Positions 52,912 through 61,220 of a stretch of 64,000 nucleotides of DNA are shown in pieces. The first letter of the stretch is position 1. Every line of letters begins with the position of its first letter. Made by a program: the position numbers and the translations under genes. The DNA lies in assembly GCF_029360705.1 (NCBI RefSeq), contig NZ_JARKMX010000002.1:434001-498000 (forward strand), given 5' to 3'. Source of the DNA: Paraflavitalea pollutisoli. GTDB lineage: Bacteria; Bacteroidota; Bacteroidia; Chitinophagales; Chitinophagaceae. The notes below the pieces were generated by a model that had not been told where the DNA came from, made no database searches, and worked only from the letters and a program-made list of their open reading frames with translations.

Positions 52912-53157
52912 AAATGTTAAGGGGAAATTTTGTACCCTGAATTTATTACATAGAAAGGCCCTTCTGCAAATTGTTTTGGTTAAAGTATGTTTAAATACGA
53001 CGAATGAACAACCAGGGAGGAAAACAGCGTTGACCAATGGCTCACCAGCGTTCACGATTGGCTATTATAAAGGATCGTCGGGGCTTTGCTTTGCGTGTGC
53101 GCTGGCGCCAGGAACCGTTAGGAGCTAATAACTGTAATTACTGACGGGATAAACGAA

Positions 53158-53187
53158 TTGTCTTACATTTATAGGAACAACTTTTTG
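53158..53187 (+). promoter_or_regulatory. Housekeeping promoter of the korA gene
   Basis: TTG (53158-53160), a 19-nt spacer and ACTTTTTG (53180-53187), close to the Bacteroidota consensus TTG-N19-TAnnTTTG. The -7 box ends two bases before the ATG at 53190, so the message should be leaderless. Confidence 0.6.
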
Positions 53188-53189
53188 CA

Positions 53190-55046
53190 ATGAGCCGTAA
53201 AGAAGAATTATTGCAGGATGTAGTGATCAAGTTTGCCGGAGATTCCGGCGATGGCATGCAATTGACCGGCAGCCAGTTTACCAATAATACCGCGCTGCTG
53301 GGCATCGACCTGGCCACCTTCCCCGACTTCCCCGCTGAGATACGTGCGCCACAAGGTACCCTGCCTGGTGTCAGTGGTTTTCAACTCCGGTTCTCCAGTA
53401 ACCCGATCTATACACCCGGTGATGAATGCGATGTGCTGGTAGCTATGAATGCCGCCGCCCTGAAAGCCAATTTGAAGGCTTTGAAAAAAGGAGGGAAAAT
53501 AATCGCCAACACCGATGGCTTCGACGCCAAAAACCTGCGGCTGGCCAATTATCCAGATGGCATCCATCCGTTGGACGATGGCAGCCTCGACGGTTACGAA
53601 CTGATCAGGATCGACATCAGCAAAATGACCCGCGAAGCGCTCAAGGAGACAAGCCTTGGTACCAAAGAAAAGGATCGCGCCAAGAATATGTTTGTGCTTG
53701 GCTTTCTGTACTGGATGTATAACCGTGACATGGAGAGTACGCTGCATTTTTTCCGGGAGAAGTTCAGCAAGAAACCTGACATACTAGACAGTAATATCAA
53801 AGCGCTGCAGGCGGGTTACCATTATGGCGATACCACGGAAACCTTTACGACCCGCTACCGGGTCGACAAGGCTAAAATGGAGCCAGGTGTTTACCGCTCC
53901 ATCATGGGCAACCAGGCGCTGGCCTATGGCCTGATTGCAGCTTCCCGGCAAAGTGGGCTGCCTTTGTTTCTCGGCTCTTACCCCATTACGCCAGCCTCGG
54001 ATATCCTGCACGAGTTAAGTCGTCACAAAGCCTTTGGGGTGAAGACCTTTCAGGCGGAAGACGAGATTGCGGCCATCACCTCTGCCATTGGCGCCGCCTA
54101 CGGTGGGTCGCTAGGCGTCACCACGACTTCGGGACCTGGTATGGCACTTAAAGCGGAGGCGATGGGGTTGGCCGTGATGATGGAGATCCCCCTGATCATT
54201 TGCAATATTCAACGGGGTGGCCCTTCCACCGGGCTGCCTACGAAAACCGAACAAAGCGATCTGCTGCAAGCCTACTATGGCCGCAACGGCGAATGCCCCA
54301 TGCCCGTCATTGCGGCCTCGACGCCCAGTGATTGTTTTGCCGCGATCTATGAAGCGGTGCGCATTGCCATTCAACATATGACTCCCGTTATCTTCCTCAG
54401 TGATGGCTACATCGCCAATGGGGCCGAGCCCTGGCGTTTTCCGCAAAGCCAGGAACTTGCGCCTATAGCTGTTCAATTCAAAACCGACCTGGGGCATCAT
54501 GAAGACAAATTTCAACCTTACCTGCGCGATGAACGGCTGGTACGTCCCTGGGCCATACCCGGCACAGCGGGCCTGGAGCACCGCATTGGCGGACTGGAAA
54601 AACAAAACATTACGGGTAATGTAAGTTATGACCCGGATAACCACCAGCTGATGGTGAAGATCCGGCAGGAGAAAGTAGACAAGATCGCTGAGCATATACC
54701 GCCGCAGCACCTCGATAGCGGACCTGCTTCCGGCAAGGTGCTCGTATTGGGATGGGGAAGCACGTATGGCGCCATCAAGAGCGCGCTGGCCGAGTTGCAA
54801 GCCGAAGGGCATGCCGTTAGCCATGCGCATCTGCGCCACCTTCGGCCACTACCTCGGAATCTCGGTGATATCCTGCAACGGTTTGAGCAGGTATTGATCC
54901 CGGAGATCAACAATGGGCAGTTAATCAAGATCATCCGCGATGTATACCTGGTAGATGCCCAGGGTTACCACAAGATCATGGGGGTGCCGATCACCAGTAC
55001 AGAACTGGTGACTCAACTAAAGGAGATGTTGGGTATTATTCATTAA
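53190..55046 (+). CDS. korA: 2-oxoacid:acceptor oxidoreductase, fused gamma-alpha subunit (KorA)
   Basis: A 618-residue subunit of a ferredoxin-dependent 2-oxoglutarate or pyruvate oxidoreductase. Residues about 15-185 are the gamma (POR) part: KFAGDSGDGMQLTGSQFTNNTALLGIDLATFPDFPAEIRAPQGT; residues 225-460 are the PFOR domain I (GNQALAYGLIAASRQSGLPLFLGSYPITPASDILHEL and TTSGPGMALKAEAMGLAVM); the C-terminus (about 490-618) is domain II. The beta subunit, carrying thiamine diphosphate and FeS clusters, is required but is not adjacent here: the next gene is convergent. Either korB is elsewhere or has moved. The fold alone does not fix the 2-oxoacid. Confidence 0.92.
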   Translation: MSRKEELLQDVVIKFAGDSGDGMQLTGSQFTNNTALLGIDLATFPDFPAEIRAPQGTLPGVSGFQLRFSSNPIYTPGDECDVLVAMNAAALKANLKALKKGGKIIANTDGFDAKNLRLANYPDGIHPLDDGSLDGYELIRIDISKMTREALKETSLGTKEKDRAKNMFVLGFLYWMYNRDMESTLHFFREKFSKKPDILDSNIKALQAGYHYGDTTETFTTRYRVDKAKMEPGVYRSIMGNQALAYGLIAASRQSGLPLFLGSYPITPASDILHELSRHKAFGVKTFQAEDEIAAITSAIGAAYGGSLGVTTTSGPGMALKAEAMGLAVMMEIPLIICNIQRGGPSTGLPTKTEQSDLLQAYYGRNGECPMPVIAASTPSDCFAAIYEAVRIAIQHMTPVIFLSDGYIANGAEPWRFPQSQELAPIAVQFKTDLGHHEDKFQPYLRDERLVRPWAIPGTAGLEHRIGGLEKQNITGNVSYDPDNHQLMVKIRQEKVDKIAEHIPPQHLDSGPASGKVLVLGWGSTYGAIKSALAELQAEGHAVSHAHLRHLRPLPRNLGDILQRFEQVLIPEINNGQLIKIIRDVYLVDAQGYHKIMGVPITSTELVTQLKEMLGIIH

Positions 55047-55068
55047 AACAGCAAGCCGCCTGATTACA

Positions 55069-56334
55069 TTATGATGCCTGAACGGTAGGTTCGGAGAAGA
55101 GCATGGCGATGGCAAATGCTACAATAGCTACGATCAACCCAAACATAAAGACGTTGTAACTGATACGCAGGAACTTGTATTTGCGGGCCAGTACCACCCC
55201 GAGGAAATAGATATCCTTGATCATGCTGCTGTTGAGGTATTCCCCGTCTTTCATCATTTCTTTCATCGCCCAGTCGTACTCGTGCAGCGACATGTTGTAG
55301 AAATTACCGAAAAAGAGCAGGTTTACTTTCTTGTTCCGGATATCTTCTTCCGTAAAAGTGCCCTTGGTTATATTGGGCCGGGTAGCCAGGATGGCAAATA
55401 CCACGGCGGTAAGACATACCGCTAGTAATATAATGGTAGGTACAATAAACTCTGTATAGAATTGCAGTCTGCCCAGCAGCCCGGATACCATGATCGACAT
55501 CACGATGGTGTTTACCGAGATCATGATATTGGCCTTGCTGTCGGCCATCTGACTCAGGTTGACGTGGTTATCGGACATGATGCGGAACATCGTAGAGATA
55601 CCGCGTTCAGTGCGGCTGGCTACTTTCAGTTTCTCTTTGGCAGCCTTTTCCGCGCCATGTGGAGCAGGTTCGCCGGGAGGCAATGCAGCTACTTTTTCCG
55701 GTGCGGGAGCGGGGGCGGCTTCTGGCTGTACATCATCGTCTTTGGCAATCAGTTCCTGCAGGTGCTGGTCTTTCAGCGGCTGGTAGTTCTTGCGTGCGTA
55801 GTCGGTAAAATAGCGCACCTGTTGCAGGAAGGCGATATTCTTCTTTCGCCATTCCTTTTTAGAGAGCTTGTTTTCGAACAGCGTATTCAACTCTTTGCGG
55901 AGCAATTTGTTTCTTTCATCGAAGTGTTCTCCACCAAGATGGGCCAGGTCTGCGTCGCACAGTATCTGCTCGATCAGGTTGGTAGGGCATTGTGGCCATT
56001 GTGTGGCGAGGATGGCGTTTCCTACCTTTTCGATGAACGAGGCATCGGCCTGGTGTTGTTGCAGGAAATCGCCGGCGATCTCCTTACTGATCTTTTCGTG
56101 CCAGCGGGCATTGCCACTGGAGTATCCCGTGTCATGGAACCAGGCTGCCACCAGCAATATCCGCCTGTCGGTTTCCGGCAGTTGGTAATAGTCGGCCATG
56201 GTAGTGGCGGCTGCTACTACATCTTTCGTGTGATCTATATTGTGGAACAGGAATGCGGGACTGACACGCGTAGCAAAAAAATGCGTCACATATCGTTCGG
56301 ATTCCTGCAATAATAACTGGCTGTCTGATGCCAT
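55069..56334 (-). CDS. HD-domain protein fused to a Pycsar-effector-like membrane domain
   Basis: A 421-residue protein in three parts. Residues 15-185 are an HD phosphohydrolase domain with HNIDHT (His31, His35), WFHDTGY (His67, Asp68) and CDADLAHL (Asp127), the set needed for two metal ions. Residues 200-232 are a Pro/Ala/Glu-rich linker. Residues 240-421 match the Pycsar effector transmembrane domain (formerly DUF5706) as I remember it: RGISTMFRIMSDNHVNLSQMADSKANIMISVNT, helices at about 270-288, 297-317 and 393-413. PycTM effectors open pores in response to cUMP/cCMP in phage defence. No uridylate cyclase is adjacent. HD fused to this domain suggests nucleotide turnover linked to a membrane effector, which is inference. 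Confidence 0.82.
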   Translation of the reverse strand: MASDSQLLLQESERYVTHFFATRVSPAFLFHNIDHTKDVVAAATTMADYYQLPETDRRILLVAAWFHDTGYSSGNARWHEKISKEIAGDFLQQHQADASFIEKVGNAILATQWPQCPTNLIEQILCDADLAHLGGEHFDERNKLLRKELNTLFENKLSKKEWRKKNIAFLQQVRYFTDYARKNYQPLKDQHLQELIAKDDDVQPEAAPAPAPEKVAALPPGEPAPHGAEKAAKEKLKVASRTERGISTMFRIMSDNHVNLSQMADSKANIMISVNTIVMSIMVSGLLGRLQFYTEFIVPTIILLAVCLTAVVFAILATRPNITKGTFTEEDIRNKKVNLLFFGNFYNMSLHEYDWAMKEMMKDGEYLNSSMIKDIYFLGVVLARKYKFLRISYNVFMFGLIVAIVAFAIAMLFSEPTVQAS

Positions 56335-56429
56335 ACATGCGTTACTTTAGCTGTACAAATTAAGCAATAAAAGATTGTATCTTTAGAAGAATTAATTGTC
56401 TGTATCAAGGTTTTAAAGGAACTAATGCC

Positions 56430-57269
56430 ATGAAACGTTCTTATTCTATTTTCTTTTTATCCCTGTTCCTCGTCATTTCCTTCCAGGCCTGCAGCCGGCA
56501 GGGGAAGTCTTTCGTTCCACCTATGCCGGGTTACCACGAATCGCATAAGCAGGTGATCGTACTGGACAAAGAGCTGATTGAGATCTCCGGTATGTTTTAC
56601 CTGCCCGATACCCGGATAGCCGCCATCAATGATGAAGATGGCAAGATATTCCTGATCAATAGTACGACAGGCGATTATACCGTCACCAAGTTTGGCCGCA
56701 AGCGCGATTATGAGGATATCGTGATGGTGGGTGATTATTATTATGTACTGGAAAGTAATGGTAATATTCACCGGGTGCCCACGGCGCAGCCCAATACCGA
56801 AAATGAGATCGAGTTTCCGCGGGAGAAGAAGATAGAATTTGAAAGCCTGTACCATGATCCCAATCTGGGCAAGCTGGTACTGGTATCGAAGGAGCAGCGC
56901 GAGACCAAGAAGGGGGTGATCACTTATACCTTCGATATGGATAGCCTGCAATTCTCGGACACGATCCTGTACGAGATCCGTCGCAAGGAGATCCACAAGT
57001 GGCAGAAAGATAATAATGGGCAGTTTAAGCCGTCGGCAGCAGCGATCCATCCTATCCTGAAGCGCTTGTTTATAGTAGCTTCCGTGGGCAAGGGCATCCT
57101 GCAAACCACGCTCGATGGCAAGATAGAAGGGGCCTGGCAAATGAATCCGGATCAGTTTCCGCAACCAGAGGGCATCTGCTTTGCCCCCAATGGCGATATG
57201 TTCATCTCCAATGAAGGCGCCGATGGTAAAGCTACCATATTGAAATTTCCTTATACGCCGGGCAAGTGA
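56430..57269 (+). CDS. SdiA-regulated-type beta-propeller lipoprotein
   Basis: A 279-residue lipoprotein with signal MKRSYSIFFLSLFLVISFQAC. The mature protein reads as a beta-propeller of the SdiA-regulated/YjiK family: KELIEISGMFYL, RIAAINDEDGKIFLINS, RDYEDIVMVGDYYYVLESNGNIH, FPQPEGICFAPNGDMFISNEG. The repeated Asn/Asp-Glu-Asp-Gly and ESNGNI motifs are typical. The function of the family is not settled; ligand binding or phytase-like activity has been suggested. Its start is 95 bp from the start of the divergent HD-Pycsar-type gene. Confidence 0.8.
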   Translation: MKRSYSIFFLSLFLVISFQACSRQGKSFVPPMPGYHESHKQVIVLDKELIEISGMFYLPDTRIAAINDEDGKIFLINSTTGDYTVTKFGRKRDYEDIVMVGDYYYVLESNGNIHRVPTAQPNTENEIEFPREKKIEFESLYHDPNLGKLVLVSKEQRETKKGVITYTFDMDSLQFSDTILYEIRRKEIHKWQKDNNGQFKPSAAAIHPILKRLFIVASVGKGILQTTLDGKIEGAWQMNPDQFPQPEGICFAPNGDMFISNEGADGKATILKFPYTPGK

Positions 57270-57339
57270 TCGCATTAGTCACCTTCACTTAACCCATTAT
57301 TAACAGTTTCTAATTTTAAGGCAACAAAAAGTTTAGCCT

Positions 57340-57393
57340 ATGTCAAAATTGACGCAGGTTATTTGTATACAAATAAGACCTTCACACCCGTGA
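57340..57393 (+). CDS. Possible 17-codon upstream ORF overlapping the regulator start
   Basis: ATG at 57340 opens a 17-residue frame that ends TGA at 57391-57393, overlapping the GTG start of the regulator at 57390 (GTGA). It contains the palindrome at 57361-57374. It may couple translation of the regulator or be chance. Confidence 0.3.
   Translation: MSKLTQVICIQIRPSHP
57361..57374. promoter_or_regulatory. 14-bp perfect palindrome, probable operator of the XRE regulator
   Basis: ATTTGTATACAAAT is identical to its own reverse complement. It lies 16 bp ahead of the GTG start I prefer for the XRE-family regulator. The site is a candidate binding site for that protein (autoregulation). Confidence 0.6.
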
Positions 57394-57638
57394 ATATTCG
57401 TAACGAAGCATATAACAAAGCATTTGGCGCCAACCTGAAAAGGTTGAGAACTGCCAAGAAACTCTCCCGCGAGGCACTGGCCGCTCAGGCAGGCATTGAA
57501 CCTAAACAGGTATACAGGATCGAGGTAGGCGAAAGCAGCCCTACCATTGCTACTGTAGTCACCATTGCCAATGCCATGAGCATGCATCCGAAGAAAATGT
57601 TCGACTTTGAATTCGACTTTAAGGCCGGAGGACTGTAG
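57390..57638 (+). CDS. XRE-family helix-turn-helix regulator
   Basis: An 82-residue DNA-binding protein of the Cro/C1 type. I prefer the GTG at 57390 (MNIRNEAYNKAFGANLKRL) over an in-frame TTG at 57363, because the latter would put the palindrome at 57361-57374 inside the gene. The HTH covers about residues 13-65: LKRLRTAKKLSREALAAQAGIEPKQVYRIEVGESSPTIATVVTIANAM, with EPKQVYRIE as recognition helix. No membrane or ligand domain. The gene is alone and ends with a strong terminator shared with the convergent GAF gene. Confidence 0.85.
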   Translation: MNIRNEAYNKAFGANLKRLRTAKKLSREALAAQAGIEPKQVYRIEVGESSPTIATVVTIANAMSMHPKKMFDFEFDFKAGGL

Positions 57639-57656
57639 TCTGTACGTAAGGTGAGA

Positions 57657-57711
57657 TAAAAAAATACATCCTGGCCCTTGCGTGGCACCAGGATGTAAAC
57701 AGATTTTTATT
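57657..57711. terminator. Bidirectional terminator
   Basis: Perfect 10-bp stem TACATCCTGG (57665-57674) and CCAGGATGTA (57688-57697) with a 13-nt loop, flanked by an A run on the left (57657-57664) and AGATTTTTATT on the right. It lies between the XRE gene and the GAF gene stops. Confidence 0.9.
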
Positions 57712-57719
57712 GTATATGC

Positions 57720-60113
57720 TTAGATAACGGCCTGCTTCTTTTCTTCTTTCTTAGTGTCAGGCTCCTGTTCTTCTTCGAGATTGATCGCTACGCGCAAACC
57801 TTTGAGTCCACTTACGCCTTGCAACTCTTCGAGGTCAAACTTCTGCACTTCACCTTTCAGCAAACCCTGGTTTTGCAGGAACTCTACGTACTCGAGGTAT
57901 TCCTGTGCTTCCTGTGGCTGTGAATAGACGATGGCGATGGTACCGGGCTGTGTCAGCCTTTCGTTGGAGTCTTTTACATGCACCTTGTCGATCCGCTTCT
58001 TGATGATCTCATAGCGAATGTTGTAGGCACCGTCTACATCGAACTTTCTTTCGGCCGTACGGAAGCTGATGGAGATCGGGTGGCTGTGTGCCAGGATCAG
58101 CTGACTGGTTTGTAAACGCAGCGGTAGCTCCTTCTCCAGTTTGTGGGTCAGGCGGGCCGCCTTGGCCAGGGTACTGAGTTGCCAGATCTTCAGGTTCTTC
58201 AGGTAGAAGAAGTCGAATTTCTTATCGGGACTGATCGATTGTCCGATGTATATATTAAAGTCTACCCCATCCGTCACAAAACGTTCGAAGTAGTGGGGGA
58301 ATATCTTTTGGGCAGCTTCCTGTTCGCGGTCGATAAACCTGGCTACGGCGGTGTTGATGGTGGTGATGCTGTCTTCATATTCTTTCCGGTGGTGATACAC
58401 CATTTCGACCGGCGAATTGATCGCATCGAAGTAACGGTTGATCTCGCGGTTGAGCGAAGGCAGGATGGACTGTAAGTGCTTGAACAGGTTGATGAGCTCC
58501 ACCTTCAGGAATTGCAGGATGGCGATCTCTTCGTCGGCAAACAGAATGTTGGACACGGAGTGTTTGAACTTCTGCAGCTTGAAGGAGGTTTCATCCAGCA
58601 GCGGGAAGGGATGTTCTTTCTTCGCCAGCTGTACAATGTCGTGCGCCAGGTTGAGCTGTTCGAGCAGGTCGAGCTGGATGGCATTGTTCCGTTCTACCGA
58701 AGAGTTGCGGATATCGATGGCCCCGTACATCGGGTATACATTCTGGAACACGATGGGCTCGATCTTGACTTGCTCGCCTTTGCTTTTGCGGGTCAGGTAG
58801 CGCAGGGCTTCTTCGGTGAACCTCCACTCGACTGCATCCTGTACGGCGGTGAACTGATCTTTGATTACCCGATCGACCTGGTGGTCGAGGTTCTCCTGGC
58901 TTTTTTCCATGGCCAGTTTGAACAGGGGGATCGCAGGTTCAATGCGTGCAATATGCGACTGATTGAATATGTTGGGCTCTTCGCTCACGATCAGCAATAC
59001 GCCCAGCATATCGTGGTTATCGGCGAAAAGCGGGCAAATGATGGCGCTTTTGTATCCCAGTTCGGCCAGCATGACCATGAAGGGATGACGCATCACCGCT
59101 TCATCGTTGATGTTGGGGATCAGCAGAGGACGTTCGGAATTCTTGAACGCCTTGGTGACGGCCTGGTAGATAAACTGCAGCTGCTCGGGCGTGGGTTCTT
59201 TTTTAGTACCACGATCAATGTTGGAGCTGCTGAATATTTCGGACAATACCAGGTGGTTGTTGACCCGGAAGAACGGCTTGATGGCGGTATTGACGCCATG
59301 GAGGCCGATCAGGTTCTGCACTTGTTCCTGCAACTCAGCAAATACATGTTTGTCGGAAAACGTGTGCAGATCGAGCAGGCGATTACGAATGATATTCAAT
59401 ACCTCGCGCTGGGTAACATCGCGCAGGCGGAGGATGATCATGCCTTCAAACTCAAAAAGACTGAGGGGCAACATTTCCTTCAGGGCTTCGAGCGACATCA
59501 GGTCGGTTACATCGTGGCAATGGGCGCCGCAATCGATGGGCAGGTGTGGCAGGTCGCCTTTCACCTTTACCTCAATAAAACGGGCGTCGAGCTCCAGCTC
59601 TGTGTAGGTGTCGAGACCAGTATCCGGGCATTTCACCTCGTATACGCTGGTCATGACACCATTATTAATATTGGTATTGAAGTAGCGGTTGAGGATCATT
59701 TGGTAAGCACCAACAATCTTCTCACTGTGCATCCTGTCTTCCGTTTCACAGTTGGGCATTTTGATCTTGTTGCCAGCCGTATCCAGGAAATCCTGTTGCA
59801 TTTTGCTGGAAGCGTAGAACATGGTGAACTGGAAGGGAATGGCAGCTCCGTACAGGTCTTCTTTATCAGACAGGGTGACGGGGAATACCGTCGCCATCAG
59901 TTGTTCGATCAGTTCTTTGTGTGTATCGAGCAGGCTGAGATCACGGATTGGTTCCAGGAGCTCCGGGTGCTGGTATACTTTATTGAGCAGGTCCTTATAT
60001 AAGTTACCGATGCCCGACCTCCCCTCGCGTACGGTCTTCTCCAGCTCCCTGATCAGCGGCCGGAACGACAGGGATGAAGTAATGGGACTGCTATGTGTAG
60101 ATGTTTTGTCCAT
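57720..60113 (-). CDS. Large GAF-domain protein of unknown function
   Basis: A 797-residue cytoplasmic protein. Residues about 285-405 look like a GAF domain (NIDRGTKKEPTPEQLQFIYQAVTKAF..., then GYKSAIICPLFADNHDMLGVLLIVSEE, ...IEPAIPLFKLAMEKS). The N-terminal 280 residues contain helices and a Cys-rich bit (PNCETEDRMH, PIDCGAHCHDV); the C-terminal 390 residues are largely helical with a beta end (SQLILAHSHPISISFRTAERKFDVDGAYNIRYEIIKKRI). I see no kinase, cyclase or HTH domain after the GAF, so its output is not apparent. Monocistronic. Confidence 0.75.
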   Translation of the reverse strand: MDKTSTHSSPITSSLSFRPLIRELEKTVREGRSGIGNLYKDLLNKVYQHPELLEPIRDLSLLDTHKELIEQLMATVFPVTLSDKEDLYGAAIPFQFTMFYASSKMQQDFLDTAGNKIKMPNCETEDRMHSEKIVGAYQMILNRYFNTNINNGVMTSVYEVKCPDTGLDTYTELELDARFIEVKVKGDLPHLPIDCGAHCHDVTDLMSLEALKEMLPLSLFEFEGMIILRLRDVTQREVLNIIRNRLLDLHTFSDKHVFAELQEQVQNLIGLHGVNTAIKPFFRVNNHLVLSEIFSSSNIDRGTKKEPTPEQLQFIYQAVTKAFKNSERPLLIPNINDEAVMRHPFMVMLAELGYKSAIICPLFADNHDMLGVLLIVSEEPNIFNQSHIARIEPAIPLFKLAMEKSQENLDHQVDRVIKDQFTAVQDAVEWRFTEEALRYLTRKSKGEQVKIEPIVFQNVYPMYGAIDIRNSSVERNNAIQLDLLEQLNLAHDIVQLAKKEHPFPLLDETSFKLQKFKHSVSNILFADEEIAILQFLKVELINLFKHLQSILPSLNREINRYFDAINSPVEMVYHHRKEYEDSITTINTAVARFIDREQEAAQKIFPHYFERFVTDGVDFNIYIGQSISPDKKFDFFYLKNLKIWQLSTLAKAARLTHKLEKELPLRLQTSQLILAHSHPISISFRTAERKFDVDGAYNIRYEIIKKRIDKVHVKDSNERLTQPGTIAIVYSQPQEAQEYLEYVEFLQNQGLLKGEVQKFDLEELQGVSGLKGLRVAINLEEEQEPDTKKEEKKQAVI

Positions 60114-60505
60114 GTAATTTCAAATATTTTGTTTTTCTGGCTATGCTATACAAGGGTAGACGGTCGGTCAAGTCGGATATTGTAAAAGTAGGATTTTTTT
60201 ATAGGGACAGGCTTACCCGAATCCGGGGTGTTTTAATGTCAAATTAATAACACGGGGGGTACCCAAATGTTGAACCAAAAGGTACAAGAAGTGGTAACCT
60301 TCCGGAAACCTTGTACAAAAAAGGATACCCGCAAGCGCCACATAGTATTGATTTATAATTGATTATAAAAAATCTGACACTCATTGCCCCAATCAATGCT
60401 GCGTACGGCCCCTGGCTGCCAAACAGGCTATTTTCCCGAGCAGGATGACAGGTTACGCAATCAGGAATCTGCCAATAAGGCTAGCGGTGACCGTTGGCGG
60501 GTAGT
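60114..60505. other. Gene-free interval between the GAF gene and nth
   Basis: 392 bp with no convincing frame. It should hold the GAF gene promoter at the left end. An inverted pair GTACAAG (60282-60288) and CTTGTAC (60310-60316) lies in the middle; the latter is followed by an A run. Nothing else recognised. Confidence 0.45.
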
Positions 60506-61159
60506 TTACCGAATAGTTTTGGCGATGCTTTTCTGAAAATAGCGGCAAGCGGGCTGCAGGCCGCACTCTTCGCATTTGGGGTTGCGGGCTACGCAAACAT
60601 AGCGGCCATGCAGGATGAGCCAGTGGTGGGCTATATGCACCAATTCTTTGGGAATGTACTGTAGTAGCTGCTTTTCTGTGGCCAACGGCGTGGTGGCGCC
60701 CACCGTGAGGCCAATACGGGCCGATACGCGGAATACATGCGTATCTACTGCCATATTGGGTTGCTGGTCGACGACGGAGGTGATGACATTGGCTGTCTTC
60801 CGCCCCACACCGGGCAGCAAGATCAATTCCTCGACCGTCAGGGGGATTTCGCCATGAAACTTCTCCATCAGCATGTTGGCCATGCCGATGAGGTGTTTCG
60901 TCTTGTTGTTTGGATAAGAGATGCTTCTGATCAGCGGAAAGAGCTCGTCAAAAGTGGCTTTAGACAAGGTGGCCGCGTCGGGATACCTTTCGAAGATAGC
61001 CGGCGTGGTCATATTGACCCTTTTGTCGGTGCATTGGGCTGATAAGATAACCGCCACCAGTAACTGGTAGGGATTGTCGTATAATAACTCCGTCTCCGCA
61101 TTGGGAGCATGTTCCTGAAAATAGCTGATGACGAAGTTAAAACGATCTTTCCGTGTCAT
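60506..61159 (-). CDS. nth: Endonuclease III
   Basis: A 217-residue DNA glycosylase/AP lyase for oxidised pyrimidines. It has LSAQCTDKRVN (about 39-49), the helix-hairpin-helix LPGVGRKTANVI (115-126) with catalytic Lys121, VDTHVFRVSARIGL with catalytic Asp139, and the C-terminal 4Fe-4S loop with Cys189, 196, 199 and 205 in C-x6-C-x2-C-x5-C spacing. All catalytic and cluster residues are present. Monocistronic. Confidence 0.96.
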   Translation of the reverse strand: MTRKDRFNFVISYFQEHAPNAETELLYDNPYQLLVAVILSAQCTDKRVNMTTPAIFERYPDAATLSKATFDELFPLIRSISYPNNKTKHLIGMANMLMEKFHGEIPLTVEELILLPGVGRKTANVITSVVDQQPNMAVDTHVFRVSARIGLTVGATTPLATEKQLLQYIPKELVHIAHHWLILHGRYVCVARNPKCEECGLQPACRYFQKSIAKTIR

Positions 61160-61220
61160 TCGGTTATGAGAATGACGGCGAAATTACGGGAAGTGAATCA
61201 ATAATTGCAAGGGCCGTAGA

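Noticed and set aside
55069-56334. A complete Pycsar phage-defence operon
   Set aside because: No cyclase gene next to the membrane-domain protein; neighbours are metabolic or lipoprotein genes, and no mobile-element signs are present.
58476-60002. A 508-codon open frame opposite the GAF-domain gene
   Set aside because: It is a long antisense frame created by codon use of the minus-strand gene; its product resembles no family and the other strand shows a GAF domain.
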